Source: Flavobacterium geliluteum (GTDB lineage Bacteria; Bacteroidota; Bacteroidia; Flavobacteriales; Flavobacteriaceae). Taken from it: a stretch of DNA of 64,000 nucleotides. The stretch lies in contig NZ_JAGFBV010000006.1 in assembly GCF_017948595.1 (NCBI RefSeq), positions 117,909 through 181,908 of the forward strand. The letters are read 5' to 3'. The translations under genes and the position numbers were made by a program. The notes under the pieces were generated by a model. The model worked only from the letters and a program-made list of their open reading frames with translations, had not been told where the DNA came from and made no database searches. This document shows, in pieces, positions 1 to 10,636 of the stretch; position 1 is the stretch's first letter; each line of letters begins with the position of its first letter.

Positions 1-1153
1 TATTGTAGTTTTTAATGCCCGAATCCCATGTAAATCCGACAAAATCCAGATCAAGACCGTAATAATAATCACTGTAAATCAATGATAAATTCGAAAACAG
101 CTTGTCTGAGTATAAGTGGTTCCAACGTAAATTTAGCGTTGAGTTTCCATAAATATTGGTAAAACTTTTGTTTAAACTAAAGACATCGCGACCAAAATAA
201 CCCGATAAGTACAAACTGTTATTGTCGTTTAATTTATAACTTAATTTAGTATTCAAATCATAAAAATAAGCCGAGTTGTCTTTTTGATCTTCAGAAAATT
301 TCAAGAACAAATGAGCGTATGAAGCCCTTCCGCCAATTAAAAAAGAACCTTTGTCTTTTACCAAAGGACCTTCGGCAAGAATTCTGCTCGAAATCAATCC
401 GATTCCACCATTTACATGGAATTCTTTGCTGTTTCCGTCTTTTTGGTAAATATCCAAAACAGAAGAAGCTCTTCCGCCATAGCGAGAAGGAATACCGCCT
501 TTATATAATTTTAAATCTTTGATAGCATCTGGATTAAAAACTGAGAAAAAACCAAATACGTGAGAAGAATTAAAGATTGTAGCTTCGTCCAATAAAATTA
601 AATTTTGGTCTGCACCACCACCACGAACATTAAAACCTGATGCACCTTCGCCAGCATTGGTAACGCCTGGAAGCAATAAAATTGATTTTAAAACATCAAC
701 TTCTCCCATCACTACGGGCATTTTTTTTATGGTCGAAATAGAGAGTTTGTTGATACTCATTTCGGGCGATTTGATATTGATTTTACCTTTATTATCAGTA
801 ATAACAACTTCCTCTAATTCTTCACCACCTTCGTTTAAAGCAAAATTATTCTTGGTGTTTTGATTTAAAATGATCGTTTTTTGAATGGTTTGATACCCTA
901 AATAGCTAATTTCGATCTGGTATTCGCCAGCTGGAACAGTAAGCGAATAAAAACCGTATTCATTGGTTGTAGTACCGATTTTTAGAGATGGAATGTAAAC
1001 ATTTACACCAATTAAGGTTTCGTTGTTTTTAAAGTCTTGTATAGTGCCACTTAAAGTGAATTTTTCCTGAGAAAAGGAAGTCACAGTGGTGAAAATAATA
1101 ATAAGAAATGCGGCAATTTTGTTTGTTATCATTGTCGTGGTTTTGATTGACAT
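1..1153 (-). CDS. TonB-dependent outer-membrane receptor (C-terminal part cut off)
   Basis: The reading frame stays open on the minus strand to the left edge, so about 384 residues of the N-terminal part are seen. A hydrophobic signal peptide ends near TSFSQ. It is followed by a carboxypeptidase-like regulatory repeat (about residues 30-105, with GTTTNEYGFYSL) and a TonB plug domain (about 125-225) with LPGVTNAGEGASGFNVRGGG and GGIPSRYGGRASSVLD. The family imports large substrates through the outer membrane using TonB energy; the substrate cannot be told. There is no SusD-like partner on the visible side. A second in-frame ATG at 1132 would give a shorter signal peptide. The beta-barrel lies mostly outside the window. 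Confidence 0.9.
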   Translation of the reverse strand, partial: MSIKTTTMITNKIAAFLIIIFTTVTSFSQEKFTLSGTIQDFKNNETLIGVNVYIPSLKIGTTTNEYGFYSLTVPAGEYQIEISYLGYQTIQKTIILNQNTKNNFALNEGGEELEEVVITDNKGKINIKSPEMSINKLSISTIKKMPVVMGEVDVLKSILLLPGVTNAGEGASGFNVRGGGADQNLILLDEATIFNSSHVFGFFSVFNPDAIKDLKLYKGGIPSRYGGRASSVLDIYQKDGNSKEFHVNGGIGLISSRILAEGPLVKDKGSFLIGGRASYAHLFLKFSEDQKDNSAYFYDLNTKLSYKLNDNNSLYLSGYFGRDVFSLNKSFTNIYGNSTLNLRWNHLYSDKLFSNLSLIYSDYYYGLDLDFVGFTWDSGIKNYN

Positions 1154-1210
1154 AGTTAAGAATTCTTACTAAATATTTCCGTAAATCAATTGTTAAACAT
1201 TAGTTAAGAT

Positions 1211-1240
1211 AAAAAAAGGCAACCATTGCGGGTTGCCTTT
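1211..1240 (-). terminator. Rho-independent terminator of icd
   Basis: The arms AAAGGCAACC (1215-1224) and GGTTGCCTTT (1231-1240) are perfect complements around a 6-base loop. On the minus strand the hairpin is followed by a run of T. It lies 31 bases past the icd stop codon. Confidence 0.85.
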
Positions 1241-1271
1241 CTTAAAGTAGTATAATAACACGTGTTGATAT

Positions 1272-3584
<2,313 letters not shown>

Positions 3585-3715
3585 TCAGTCCGAAAACGGT
3601 GTAGTTTTCCGGATAAATACTCAAATTAGCAGATTGTTATTTCGGCGACTTAAAATTATCAAATCGGTGGTTTTGATATTAAAAAATTGCAGTTTTATTA
3701 TTTTAAATTATAAGA

Positions 3716-3757
3716 ATAAAAAAAAACTCGTTTCAAATTACTTGAAACGAGTTTTTT
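3716..3757 (-). terminator. Terminator of rplS (long perfect stem)
   Basis: A 16-bp perfect stem joins AAAAAACTCGTTTCAA (3721-3736) and its complement (3742-3757) around ATTAC. On the minus strand the second arm ends in T residues, 20 bases after the rplS stop. The stem could also work in the plus direction. Confidence 0.85.
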
Positions 3758-3776
3758 ATAACAAAGAGATAATAAA

Positions 3777-4127
3777 TTATCTTCTTTTATCCTTAATCTT
3801 AGCTTTTTTACCAGTAAGTTCTCTGAAGTAGAAAATTCTAGCTCTACGTACAGCTCCTTTTTTGTTGATTTCAATTTTTTGCAAAGCTGGCAAGTTTACT
3901 GGGAAGATACGCTCAACACCAATAGCTCCAGACATTTTACGAATAGTAAAAGTTTCTGTGTTACCAGAACCTCTTCTTTGAATAACAACTCCTTTAAAAA
4001 ACTGAGTTCTTGTTTTTTCACCCTCTTTAATTTCGTAGTAAACTGTGATTGTATCTCCAGCTCCGAAAACAGGGAAATCTTTTTTAGCAACTAATTCGGT
4101 TTGAACGAATTTCATTAAATCTGCCAT
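3777..4127 (-). CDS. rplS: 50S ribosomal protein L19
   Basis: L19 sits at the 30S-50S interface of the ribosome. The 116-residue length is normal. The family core is visible as GDTITVYYEIKEGEKTRTQ, FKGVVIQRRGSG and the basic C-terminus FRELTGKKAKIKDKRR. It follows trmD on the same strand, the pairing known from many bacteria, although rpsP and rimM are not here. A well-placed promoter in the 145-base gap suggests it is transcribed independently of trmD. Confidence 0.98.
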   Translation of the reverse strand: MADLMKFVQTELVAKKDFPVFGAGDTITVYYEIKEGEKTRTQFFKGVVIQRRGSGNTETFTIRKMSGAIGVERIFPVNLPALQKIEINKKGAVRRARIFYFRELTGKKAKIKDKRR

Positions 4128-4200
4128 GATATCTTATAATTATGGTTTTTATATAGAGCAACATTCACGGATCTCGCCAGAGGTTAGTCTAATTTTGGTG

Positions 4201-4230
4201 CAAAAATACAAAAAAAGTCGAAAGTTACAA
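4201..4230 (-). promoter_or_regulatory. Promoter of rplS, full -33/-7 match
   Basis: On the minus strand TTG (4228-4230), 19 bases, then TATTTTTG (4201-4208) fits the Flavobacterium consensus TTG-N17-23-TAnnTTTG. Transcription would begin near 4195, leaving a leader of about 65 bases before rplS. Confidence 0.65.
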
Positions 4231-4240
4231 GTCGAAAGTT
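4214..4240. repeat. Direct repeat AAGTCGAAAGTT x2 inside the rplS promoter
   Basis: Two copies of a 12-base word AAGTCGAAAGTT separated by ACA-like bases occupy the -33 to -7 spacer and the bases upstream of it. This resembles the short AT-rich direct repeats often seen in Flavobacterium intergenic DNA. Confidence 0.7.
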
Positions 4241-4272
4241 TAAAAATGTTTTTGTTTTACAATTTTAAGATT

Positions 4273-4953
4273 TTATGACTCATTTAGCAAATCCGGACGT
4301 CTGTTTTTGGTGTGTTCATACGCCATATCCTCGCGCCACTTGTCAATTTTGGCAAAATGACCGCTGGTTAAAACGTCTGGAACTTTCCATCCTTTATAAT
4401 CTGCAGGTCTAGTATATATGGGTCCCGAAAGTAAATTATCCTGGAAACTATCTGTTAAAGCCGAAGTTTCGTCGCTTAAAACACCTGGAATTAAACGAAT
4501 CAAAGCATCCGACAAAACCAACGCGCCCAATTCTCCTCCCGACAAAACATAATCGCCAATCGAAATTTCTCTCGTAATAAAATGATCTCGCACACGCTGA
4601 TCTACTCCTTTATAATGTCCGCACAAAATGATAATATTCTCATACATCGACATTGTGTTGGCCATCTTCTGGTTCAGAGTTTCTCCGTCTGGCGACATAT
4701 AAATTATTTCATCGTAAGTTCTTTCGCTCTTCAAATGCGTTATACAGGCATCAATTGGCTGCACCGTCATTACCATTCCGGCACCTCCGCCAAACGGATA
4801 ATCGTCAACACTTTTTTGTTTGTTGGTGGTATAATCACGAAGATTATGAAAATGAACTTCTACCAAACCTTTATCGATAGCACGTTTCATAATCGAAGCC
4901 TCAAACGGACTTTTTAATAATTCGGGTAAAATGGTAATGATATCAATTCGCAT
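4273..4953 (-). CDS. trmD: tRNA (guanine-N1)-methyltransferase TrmD
   Basis: TrmD methylates G37 next to the anticodon of several tRNAs using S-adenosylmethionine and thereby prevents +1 frameshifting. The trefoil-knot SAM site is visible as [12 protein letters not shown] and the [14 protein letters not shown] loop; [13 protein letters not shown] lies nearer the N-terminus. I start at the ATG of [13 protein letters not shown] at 4953, giving 226 residues, because the 22 residues upstream in the same frame are not TrmD-like and a -7 element lies there (4980-4987). It is next to rplS on the same strand. Confidence 0.96.
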   Translation of the reverse strand: MRIDIITILPELLKSPFEASIMKRAIDKGLVEVHFHNLRDYTTNKQKSVDDYPFGGGAGMVMTVQPIDACITHLKSERTYDEIIYMSPDGETLNQKMANTMSMYENIIILCGHYKGVDQRVRDHFITREISIGDYVLSGGELGALVLSDALIRLIPGVLSDETSALTDSFQDNLLSGPIYTRPADYKGWKVPDVLTSGHFAKIDKWREDMAYEHTKNRRPDLLNES

Positions 4954-4979
4954 TGTTTTTCTTAAAAATTTATGAGTGG

Positions 4980-4987
4980 CAAAGATA
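4980..4987 (-). promoter_or_regulatory. -7 promoter element for trmD
   Basis: TATCTTTG on the minus strand matches TAnnTTTG, 26 bases before the trmD ATG. This supports the shorter start. No clear -33 TTG. Confidence 0.5.
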
Positions 4988-5243
4988 CAAAGTAAATTTT
5001 TGAGAAATTTAAAAAACAAAGCCTTAAAAATTAAAGAATTTACTGATATACAGAGTTGTATGCCAAATAAGGTAATAAATATGAGTTTCTAAATTTAATT
5101 AATTGAATTTTAATTATTTAAGTGATAATTGTGTAAAATTACAGTATCTTTATGTAAGTTTTTTATATATTATAACACCTACTATTATAGTATTAATCTT
5201 TAATGATTGAAATTTGACTAAAAACATCTAAAATAGTAATCTT

Positions 5244-5609
5244 ATGAAAAAAATTATTTTACTAACCGCGACATTAATAATCTGCGCATGCTCCAGTTCT
5301 AAAAATGATGGAGATAAATTAATCGGACAGACAAAAAATAAAGTTATGAAGAGTTTAGGTGCGCCTGTACGTACTTTGAATAATGATACCAAAGGCGAAA
5401 TACTTATTTACGCTGATCAGATTTATACAAATTCTCATAGCCAGAATGGTTCTACAATGGTGGGCGCAAACTATTGGAAATATATGTTTGTTTACATCAA
5501 TACGGAAGGAAAAGTTTCTTCATGGAGAAATGAAAAACAAGAATATCCGCCACAGCAAATTGATGCCGATAAATTAATTGGAGTTGATAATATGTTGAGT
5601 GTAAATTAA
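5244..5609 (+). CDS. Small lipoprotein with BamE/SmpA-like fold
   Basis: This is a 121-residue lipoprotein. After a signal peptide the lipobox ends in Cys16 (ICAC), followed by SSSKNDGD. The stretch KLIGQTKNKVMKSLGAPVRT resembles the start of SmpA/OmlA (BamE) domains, where the helix-turn reads G-x-s-xx-v-xx-lG-xP. The rest contains a YWKYMFVYINTEGKV strand pattern that fits that fold. A role in outer-membrane assembly is inference from the fold only. It stands alone between trmD, which is divergent, and a decayed region. Confidence 0.75.
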   Translation: MKKIILLTATLIICACSSSKNDGDKLIGQTKNKVMKSLGAPVRTLNNDTKGEILIYADQIYTNSHSQNGSTMVGANYWKYMFVYINTEGKVSSWRNEKQEYPPQQIDADKLIGVDNMLSVN

Positions 5610-5685
5610 GTAAAGTGTTTTTTTTTAAATTGTTGTAAAAAAGTATCTTGTCAAATTAGATGTTTTTTTATTTGTAAAACTTTAC

Positions 5686-5926
5686 TTAATATCTTAAACT
5701 CATCAAATGAATAATTTTGATATCATTTTTTAATTCAATTATCCATTCTCCTGCTTCTCTTCTTTTTCATAAATAGAGTTTAATAGCTTTAATGAATACA
5801 AATTATCGACAATTAAATATTTATTTTCGAGTTGGTAATTCAATTTAAAAGGAGAAATTTTTCCGTTTATTTTTGATTTTAGCTTTTTAAATAAGACAAA
5901 TCGATTTTCAAATTGAGTTTATTCAT
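5686..5926 (-). pseudogene. Decayed minus-strand gene fragment
   Basis: The 352-base gap between 5610 and 5961 is not featureless. On the minus strand from 5915 to 5739 a frame of 58 codons reads like protein (FKLNYQLENKYLIVDNLYS and later SIYEKEEKQENG). It then stops, and the sense continues one frame over as WIIELKNDIKIIHLMSLRY to a stop at 5686. At the upstream end the ATG at 5926 is in a third frame and stops after 15 codons. This pattern of protein-like text broken by at least two frame changes suggests a recently lost gene. The family is not recognised. Confidence 0.5.
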
Positions 5927-5967
5927 TAGGGAAATAGTAACTTTACATTGAGAATATTATTTTGAAA

Positions 5968-6840
5968 ATGGTAACACGACGTACTTTTATAATCAACAAT
6001 AGTTTGGCTGCAACAGCTGTTCTGATTGCACCTTCATTAGCTTTTACAATGGATAAAAAGGAAATAGGTTTACAGCTTTATACTTTGCGAAAGGAACTCT
6101 CGAACAACGCAAAAGGAACTTTAGAAAAAGTAGCAAAAGCTGGGTATACAAACGTAGAAACCTATGGATTTTCTATTAAAGATCAATTTTGGGGATTGTC
6201 ACCAATAGCATTAAAACAAATTCTGGATTCAAACGGATTGAAATCTGTAAGTGGACATTATAATTTGGGTAGCTTTTTGGTTGATGGAAATAAAACAGAA
6301 CTCAAAGCAGCCATCGAAGCAGCGAAAATTTTAAAGAGTGAATACTTAACAATCCCGTGGGTTGATGAGCCTTACAGAAAAAATACAGACGATTATAAAA
6401 AAATATCTGCAGCTCTTAACGAAGCGGGAAAAATGTGTCAAAACGAAGGTTTAAAACTGGCTTACCATAATCATGATTTTGAATTTGAAAATCACAACGG
6501 TACTTCAGGCTACCAGATATTAATCCAAGAAACAGATAAACAGTTGGTTTATTTTGAAATGGATTTGTATTGGGTCGTTTTTTCAGGTTTAAATCCAGTT
6601 GATTTATTTCAGCAAAATCCCGGCCGATTCAGCATGTGGCATGTAAAAGATATGGATAAAGTAAATCGAAAATTAAATACTGAAATTGGTTCAGGTTCTA
6701 TTGATTTTAAATCCATTTTCATGGAAGCAAAACAATCCGGAATGCACCATTTCTTTGTAGAGCAGGAAAATAATTACAACCCAAATCCCTTCGATTCAAT
6801 AATAAAAAGTCATGATTTTATCTCAAAAAAATTGATTTAA
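5968..6840 (+). CDS. Exported sugar phosphate isomerase/epimerase-like TIM barrel protein
   Basis: The 290-residue protein has a Tat-type signal (TRRTFI followed by a hydrophobic stretch to LAFTM) and an AP-endonuclease-2-like TIM barrel (xylose isomerase superfamily). Likely metal ligands of this superfamily are visible: YHNHDFEF, YFEMDLYWV, WHVKDMD and FFVEQENN. A periplasmic sugar isomerase or hydroxypyruvate-isomerase-like activity is plausible, but the substrate is unknown. I prefer the ATG at 5968 over the in-frame TTG at 5962 because it gives a normal Tat n-region. A cupin gene follows after 56 bases. Confidence 0.85.
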   Translation: MVTRRTFIINNSLAATAVLIAPSLAFTMDKKEIGLQLYTLRKELSNNAKGTLEKVAKAGYTNVETYGFSIKDQFWGLSPIALKQILDSNGLKSVSGHYNLGSFLVDGNKTELKAAIEAAKILKSEYLTIPWVDEPYRKNTDDYKKISAALNEAGKMCQNEGLKLAYHNHDFEFENHNGTSGYQILIQETDKQLVYFEMDLYWVVFSGLNPVDLFQQNPGRFSMWHVKDMDKVNRKLNTEIGSGSIDFKSIFMEAKQSGMHHFFVEQENNYNPNPFDSIIKSHDFISKKLI

Positions 6841-6863
6841 TCCTAAATATTGCCTGAAAAAAG

Positions 6864-6871
6864 TATTTTTG
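6864..6871 (+). promoter_or_regulatory. -7 promoter element for the cupin gene
   Basis: TATTTTTG is an exact TAnnTTTG match 25 bases before the ATG at 6897. No TTG is at -33. Confidence 0.5.
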
Positions 6872-6896
6872 TAGCAATATCAATAAAATAGGTAAT

Positions 6897-7256
6897 ATGC
6901 AAAGTTTCGGTACCAGCAAAGAATTTATAAAAGGAGCAGAAATAGAGTGGGAAGTGGTTGGAGAAGGCGTTAAACGCAAAATTATGGCTTTTGATGATCG
7001 CGTAATGCTGGTTAGCGTACATTTTGAAAAAGGTGCTATTGGAGCTTTGCACGATCATTATCATACTCAGGTAACGTATATTTCTAGCGGAAAATTTGAT
7101 GTAACTATTAATGGTGTTACTCAGACTTTAGAAGAAGGAGACAGTTTTTATATTCCGCCTCATGCAATTCATGGCGTTGTTTGTTTAGAAACTGGAATTC
7201 TAACGGATGTTTTTAGTCCTATTCGGGAGGATTTCATGCAGGGAAGAACATATTAA
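6897..7256 (+). CDS. Single-domain cupin protein
   Basis: The 119 residues form one small beta-barrel. Cupin motif 1 is GALHDHYHTQVTYISSG, giving three His metal ligands but no Glu at the usual place. Motif 2 is FYIPPHAIHGVV with the fourth His. Proteins of this size act as sugar or small-molecule isomerases, dioxygenases or ligand-binding proteins; nothing here decides. It follows the TIM-barrel isomerase on the same strand, but a separate -7 element suggests its own transcript. Confidence 0.88.
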   Translation: MQSFGTSKEFIKGAEIEWEVVGEGVKRKIMAFDDRVMLVSVHFEKGAIGALHDHYHTQVTYISSGKFDVTINGVTQTLEEGDSFYIPPHAIHGVVCLETGILTDVFSPIREDFMQGRTY

Positions 7257-7326
7257 ATTCAAAACAGGTGTGGTTTTTAGTTTTAAATTTTATATTTTTT
7301 TAAACTTTAGTTCTAAATTAGAATAG

Positions 7327-7334
7327 TATTTTTG
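7327..7334 (+). promoter_or_regulatory. -7 element almost touching the MFS start codon
   Basis: TATTTTTG matches TAnnTTTG and ends only 4 bases before the ATG at 7339. If it is used, transcription would start at or within the first codon, giving a leaderless mRNA. Confidence 0.45.
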
Positions 7335-7338
7335 CCTA

Positions 7339-8520
7339 ATGAATTTATCCAAAACGAGTGTCTTATTTATGGCAGTTTGCACTGGACTTATAGTTGCAAA
7401 TCTCTATTACTGTCAGCCTTTAATTGTTTTAATTGCCAACGAATTTAAAATTCCTGAAGCCAATGCGGGAACAATAACCTACCTGACTCAGGCGGGTTAC
7501 GCAATAGGATTGTTTTTTATGGTGCCATTGGGCGATAAAATCGAAAGAAAAAAGCAAATTCTAATGACTACCTTAGCATCCGTAATCGCTCTAATTATTG
7601 CGGCTACGGCCAAAAGTTTCTTTATTTTGCAAATAGCATCTTTACTTATAGGAATCACCTCAATTGTTCCGCAGCTTATTTTGCCTTTGGCAGCGTCATT
7701 AACGAGTCAGGAACAAAGAGGCAAAGTCATCGGAACGATCATGAGCGGTCTGCTGGTTGGTATTTTGTTGTCGCGAACTCTAAGCGGGTTTATAGGTCAG
7801 GTTTTAGGCTGGAGATCCATGTTTTGGATCGCTGCTGGCATTTGTCTTTTGATATTTTTTGCTATCCAAAAGAAATTCCCAGTCAATAAACCACAGTTTT
7901 CGGGTACATACGGTCAATTAATACAATCACTTTTTACCTTAATAAAAACACAACCTGTTTTGCGCGAAGCGACCCTGATTAATGTCTTTTGCTTTGCTCA
8001 GTTTGGGGCTTTTTGGACTACTATGGTTTTATTACTTTCGGGTGCTCCATTTAATTTCAACAGTGCCACAATTGGTCTTTTCGGGATCGTAGGCGCTTCT
8101 GGAGCTTTGGCAGCTCCGCTGGTTGGTAAAATGGGTGACAAGGGAAATCCTCGTGTTGCTGTAGGTTATGGTTGTTTATTGATGCTGATCAGTTTTATTA
8201 TTTTTTACTTTTCGATAGAAAGTGTTATCGGAGTGATTATCGGAATTGTTTTTATAGACATAGGCATTCAAGGCGTTCATATTTCGAACCAAACCAGAGT
8301 ATATTCATTAGTTCCGGAAGCTAGAAACAGATTGAATACTGTATTTATGTCGTTTAGTTTTTTAGGAACGGCCGCTGGTTCTGCATACGGATTATTATTA
8401 TGGAAAATAGGTCAATGGCATGCCGTAGCGATCGGTTGTGCTCTTTTGGCCATTTTGGCATTGATTGTTTATAGCGTTACATTTAAATCAAAATCTAAAA
8501 CAATAGAAACCGCAAATTGA
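7339..8520 (+). CDS. Major facilitator superfamily transporter
   Basis: A 393-residue inner-membrane protein with the hydrophobic pattern of 12 helices. The MFS loop 2-3 motif is present as PLGDKIERKKQIL; the second-half equivalent reads GKMGDKGNPRVAVG. The sequence resembles the arabinose-efflux/YgaY-like MFS branch, in which drugs or sugars are exported. The substrate is not predictable. The gene is monocistronic by spacing: cupin stop 82 bases before, PPIase start 48 bases after with its own promoter. Confidence 0.9.
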   Translation: MNLSKTSVLFMAVCTGLIVANLYYCQPLIVLIANEFKIPEANAGTITYLTQAGYAIGLFFMVPLGDKIERKKQILMTTLASVIALIIAATAKSFFILQIASLLIGITSIVPQLILPLAASLTSQEQRGKVIGTIMSGLLVGILLSRTLSGFIGQVLGWRSMFWIAAGICLLIFFAIQKKFPVNKPQFSGTYGQLIQSLFTLIKTQPVLREATLINVFCFAQFGAFWTTMVLLLSGAPFNFNSATIGLFGIVGASGALAAPLVGKMGDKGNPRVAVGYGCLLMLISFIIFYFSIESVIGVIIGIVFIDIGIQGVHISNQTRVYSLVPEARNRLNTVFMSFSFLGTAAGSAYGLLLWKIGQWHAVAIGCALLAILALIVYSVTFKSKSKTIETAN

Positions 8521-8543
8521 TATAAAATTAATTCGTAAATTTG
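8516..8543 (+). promoter_or_regulatory. Promoter of the dual-family immunophilin gene
   Basis: TTG (8516-8518), 17 bases, TAAATTTG (8536-8543) fits TTG-N17-23-TAnnTTTG. The -33 element overlaps the last codons of the MFS gene. The leader would be about 20 bases. Confidence 0.6.
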
Positions 8544-8568
8544 CATTCAAAATTAAAAAATAACAACA

Positions 8569-9501
8569 ATGGAAAACGGAATATACGCTAAATTCAACAC
8601 GAGCAAAGGTTCGATTTTAGTGAAACTAACTCATGACTTAACACCAGGAACCGTAGGGAATTTTGTAGCTCTTGCAGAAGGAAATATGGAGAATAAAGTA
8701 AAACCTCAGGGAACTAAATTTTACGACGGATTATCTTTTCACAGAGTAATTCCAGATTTTATGATTCAGGGAGGTTGTCCAAAAGGTACTGGAACTGGAG
8801 ATCCAGGTTATAAATTTGATGATGAATTTCACCCAAGTTTGAAACACGATCGTCCGGGAGTTTTGGCAATGGCAAATTCAGGACCTGCTACCAATGGTTC
8901 TCAGTTTTACATTACGCATGTTCCAACTTCTTGGTTAGATGGTAAACATACTGTTTTTGGTCATGTTATCGAAGGTCAGGATGTTGTCGATGCTGTAGCT
9001 CAGGGAGACGCTCTTGAAACTTTAGAAATTATCAGAGTTGGAGAAGAAGCTCAAAAATTTAATGCTATTGAAGCTTTTATCGCTTTAAAAGGTGCTCGTC
9101 TAAAGCGTGATGCTGCTTTAAAAGCAGAATCTGAGGCTAAAATGGAGCAGCTTGCCGCTGGTTTTGATAAAACAGAAAGTGGTTTGCGTTACAAAATGAT
9201 TCAAAAAGGAGATGGTAAAAAAGCAGAAGCAGGTAAAACAGTTGCTGTTCATTACGAAGGATCTTTAGAAACAGGAAAAGTGTTTGATTCATCTTATCCA
9301 CGTAAAAAACCAATCGAATTTAGATTAGGTCAGGGTCAGGTTATTGAAGGTTGGGATGAAGGGATCGCTTTGCTACAAGTAGGAGACAAAGCTCGTTTTG
9401 TAATTCCATCTGATTTGGCTTACGGAGCTGCGGGTGCAGGAGGAGTAATTCCGCCAAACGCAACTTTAATTTTTGATGTTGAATTAATGGACGTTAAATA
9501 G
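8569..9501 (+). CDS. Cyclophilin-FKBP fusion peptidyl-prolyl isomerase
   Basis: Two unrelated prolyl isomerase domains are joined in 310 residues. Residues 1 to about 155 are a cyclophilin ([33 protein letters not shown]). After a charged helical linker (about 160-195) comes an FKBP domain with [41 protein letters not shown] and [13 protein letters not shown]. Both active sites look complete. There is no signal peptide, so it is a cytoplasmic folding helper. Such dual-family immunophilins are known from Flavobacterium johnsoniae. It has its own promoter and terminator. Confidence 0.95.
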   Translation: MENGIYAKFNTSKGSILVKLTHDLTPGTVGNFVALAEGNMENKVKPQGTKFYDGLSFHRVIPDFMIQGGCPKGTGTGDPGYKFDDEFHPSLKHDRPGVLAMANSGPATNGSQFYITHVPTSWLDGKHTVFGHVIEGQDVVDAVAQGDALETLEIIRVGEEAQKFNAIEAFIALKGARLKRDAALKAESEAKMEQLAAGFDKTESGLRYKMIQKGDGKKAEAGKTVAVHYEGSLETGKVFDSSYPRKKPIEFRLGQGQVIEGWDEGIALLQVGDKARFVIPSDLAYGAAGAGGVIPPNATLIFDVELMDVK

Positions 9502-9545
9502 TCTATAAAAATTTTAATTTTAATTAAAGTTTCACTTAAAATAAT

Positions 9546-9579
9546 AATCCCGTCTGGTTGAATCCAGATGGGATTTTTT
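9546..9579 (+). terminator. Terminator after the immunophilin gene
   Basis: AATCCCGTCTGG (9546-9557) pairs with CCAGATGGGATT (9564-9575) with one G-T pair, followed by a T run on the plus strand. Confidence 0.85.
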
Positions 9580-9604
9580 ATATTTACTTCAAAATAAACT
9601 AAAC

Positions 9605-9910
9605 ATGAAATCAAGAATTTTAACTATTTCCATCGCACTCGTTTTATTTTCGTGCGCTACAAAAACACCATCAGTTCCAGCTGCAACTACTGAAAATGCG
9701 ACTGCAGCAAAAACAGTTGAACTAACCCCTGAGTTGGTCGCAGGACAAAACTTGTATGATAATAATTGTGCAAAGTGTCACAAATTATACGAACCTAAGA
9801 AATTTAGTCAGGAACAATGGAAACCTATTTTGGTAAGAATGCAGAAAAAAGCACATTTAGACGATACGCAAATGGCTTCAATATCTAATTATATTACATC
9901 GCAATTGTAA
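9605..9910 (+). CDS. Monohaem c-type cytochrome lipoprotein
   Basis: The 101-residue precursor has a signal peptide with lipobox Cys17 (LFSC), an Ala/Thr-rich flexible linker and a cytochrome c core with haem motif CAKCH (Cys55, Cys58, His59). A Met in the helical C-terminal part is the likely sixth ligand. It would be a membrane-anchored electron carrier in the periplasm. Partners are not encoded nearby. It is convergent with the thioredoxin-like gene and shares a bidirectional hairpin with it. Confidence 0.9.
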   Translation: MKSRILTISIALVLFSCATKTPSVPAATTENATAAKTVELTPELVAGQNLYDNNCAKCHKLYEPKKFSQEQWKPILVRMQKKAHLDDTQMASISNYITSQL

Positions 9911-9918
9911 AATTTAAA

Positions 9919-9948
9919 AAAAAGCATTTTCTTCGGCGAATGCTTTTT
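9919..9948. terminator. Bidirectional terminator between convergent genes
   Basis: AAAAAGCATT (9919-9928) and AATGCTTTTT (9939-9948) pair perfectly, with A on the left and T on the right, so the hairpin can serve both the cytochrome gene and the minus-strand gene ending at 9949. Confidence 0.85.
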
Positions 9949-10503
9949 CTATTTCCATTTTATGCCACAACCCATATTTGGCTTTTGAGGATTTTTTAAA
10001 CTTCTGTTGTAAATTAAGGCATCGATAGCACTTCGTAAATCACTTCCGCTTAACGGAATTTCATTTCCTGGTCTCGAATCATCCAGTTGTCCATGATAAA
10101 ATAATTTATCCTGACTATCAAACAAGTAAATGTCTGGCGTGCAGGAAGCATCGTATGCTTTTGCAACTTCTTGACTTTCATCAAATAAATAAGGAAAATC
10201 GATTTTATGCTGAAAGGCAAATTCGGTCATCATCTCGGGTGAATTTTCGGGATTACTGATGCTGTCATTACTCGAAATAGCGAGTACACCAAGTCCTTGT
10301 ACACGATAATCATTGGCTATCATGATGATTTCGGGAACAGCGTGAAGGACAAAAGGACAATTGTTGGCTATGAAAAGAACCAATGTTCCTTTTGATCCTT
10401 TTAAATCTTCAAATGAATAAGTGTCATTCGAGTTGGTATCTTTTAATTTGAAGTTGGGAGCAATAGTTCCAAGCGGAAACCTATTTGAAGCTGTCTGTGC
10501 CAT
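9949..10503 (-). CDS. Thioredoxin-like peroxiredoxin-family protein
   Basis: The 184-residue cytoplasmic protein has a thioredoxin fold of the AhpC/TSA-redoxin type: PNFKLKDTNSNDTYSFEDLKG, then LFIANNCPFV with a single active Cys near residue 49. A second Cys lies in DASCTPDIYLFD, before the cis-Pro, and a third near the C-terminus (MGCGIKW). Proteins of this type are annotated as thioredoxin-family or alkyl-hydroperoxide-like; peroxide reduction is plausible but not proven, because the CxxC pair is missing. A -7 element TAAATTTG lies at 10526-10533. Confidence 0.85.
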   Translation of the reverse strand: MAQTASNRFPLGTIAPNFKLKDTNSNDTYSFEDLKGSKGTLVLFIANNCPFVLHAVPEIIMIANDYRVQGLGVLAISSNDSISNPENSPEMMTEFAFQHKIDFPYLFDESQEVAKAYDASCTPDIYLFDSQDKLFYHGQLDDSRPGNEIPLSGSDLRSAIDALIYNRSLKNPQKPNMGCGIKWK

Positions 10504-10525
10504 TTTTTACAGAAAATTAGTTCTT

Positions 10526-10533
10526 CAAATTTA
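10526..10533 (-). promoter_or_regulatory. -7 promoter element for the thioredoxin-like gene
   Basis: TAAATTTG on the minus strand, 22 bases before the ATG. No -33 TTG. Confidence 0.45.
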
Positions 10534-10566
10534 ACTTTTAATTTTTGTAATAAAGCGGTAGTAAAG

Positions 10567-10626
10567 GTAAAAAATACCCAAAGAATAAGTTCTTGCTCAA
10601 AAAAAACAGTACATCCTTTGGGTATT
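10567..10626 (-). terminator. Terminator of the 10637-11530 hydrolase gene
   Basis: AATACCCAAAG (10573-10583) and CTTTGGGTATT (10616-10626) are perfect complements around a 32-base loop. On the minus strand the stem is followed by T residues. Confidence 0.7.
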
Positions 10627-10636
10627 GGTAAAAAAA

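Noticed and set aside
3634..3831. 65-codon plus-strand frame over the rplS terminator.
   Set aside because: It crosses the terminator stem and runs into rplS; the text is AT-driven.
4954..5019. Upstream extension of trmD by 22 residues.
   Set aside because: TrmD proteins start at MRIDIIT-like text, and the extension spans a -7 promoter element.
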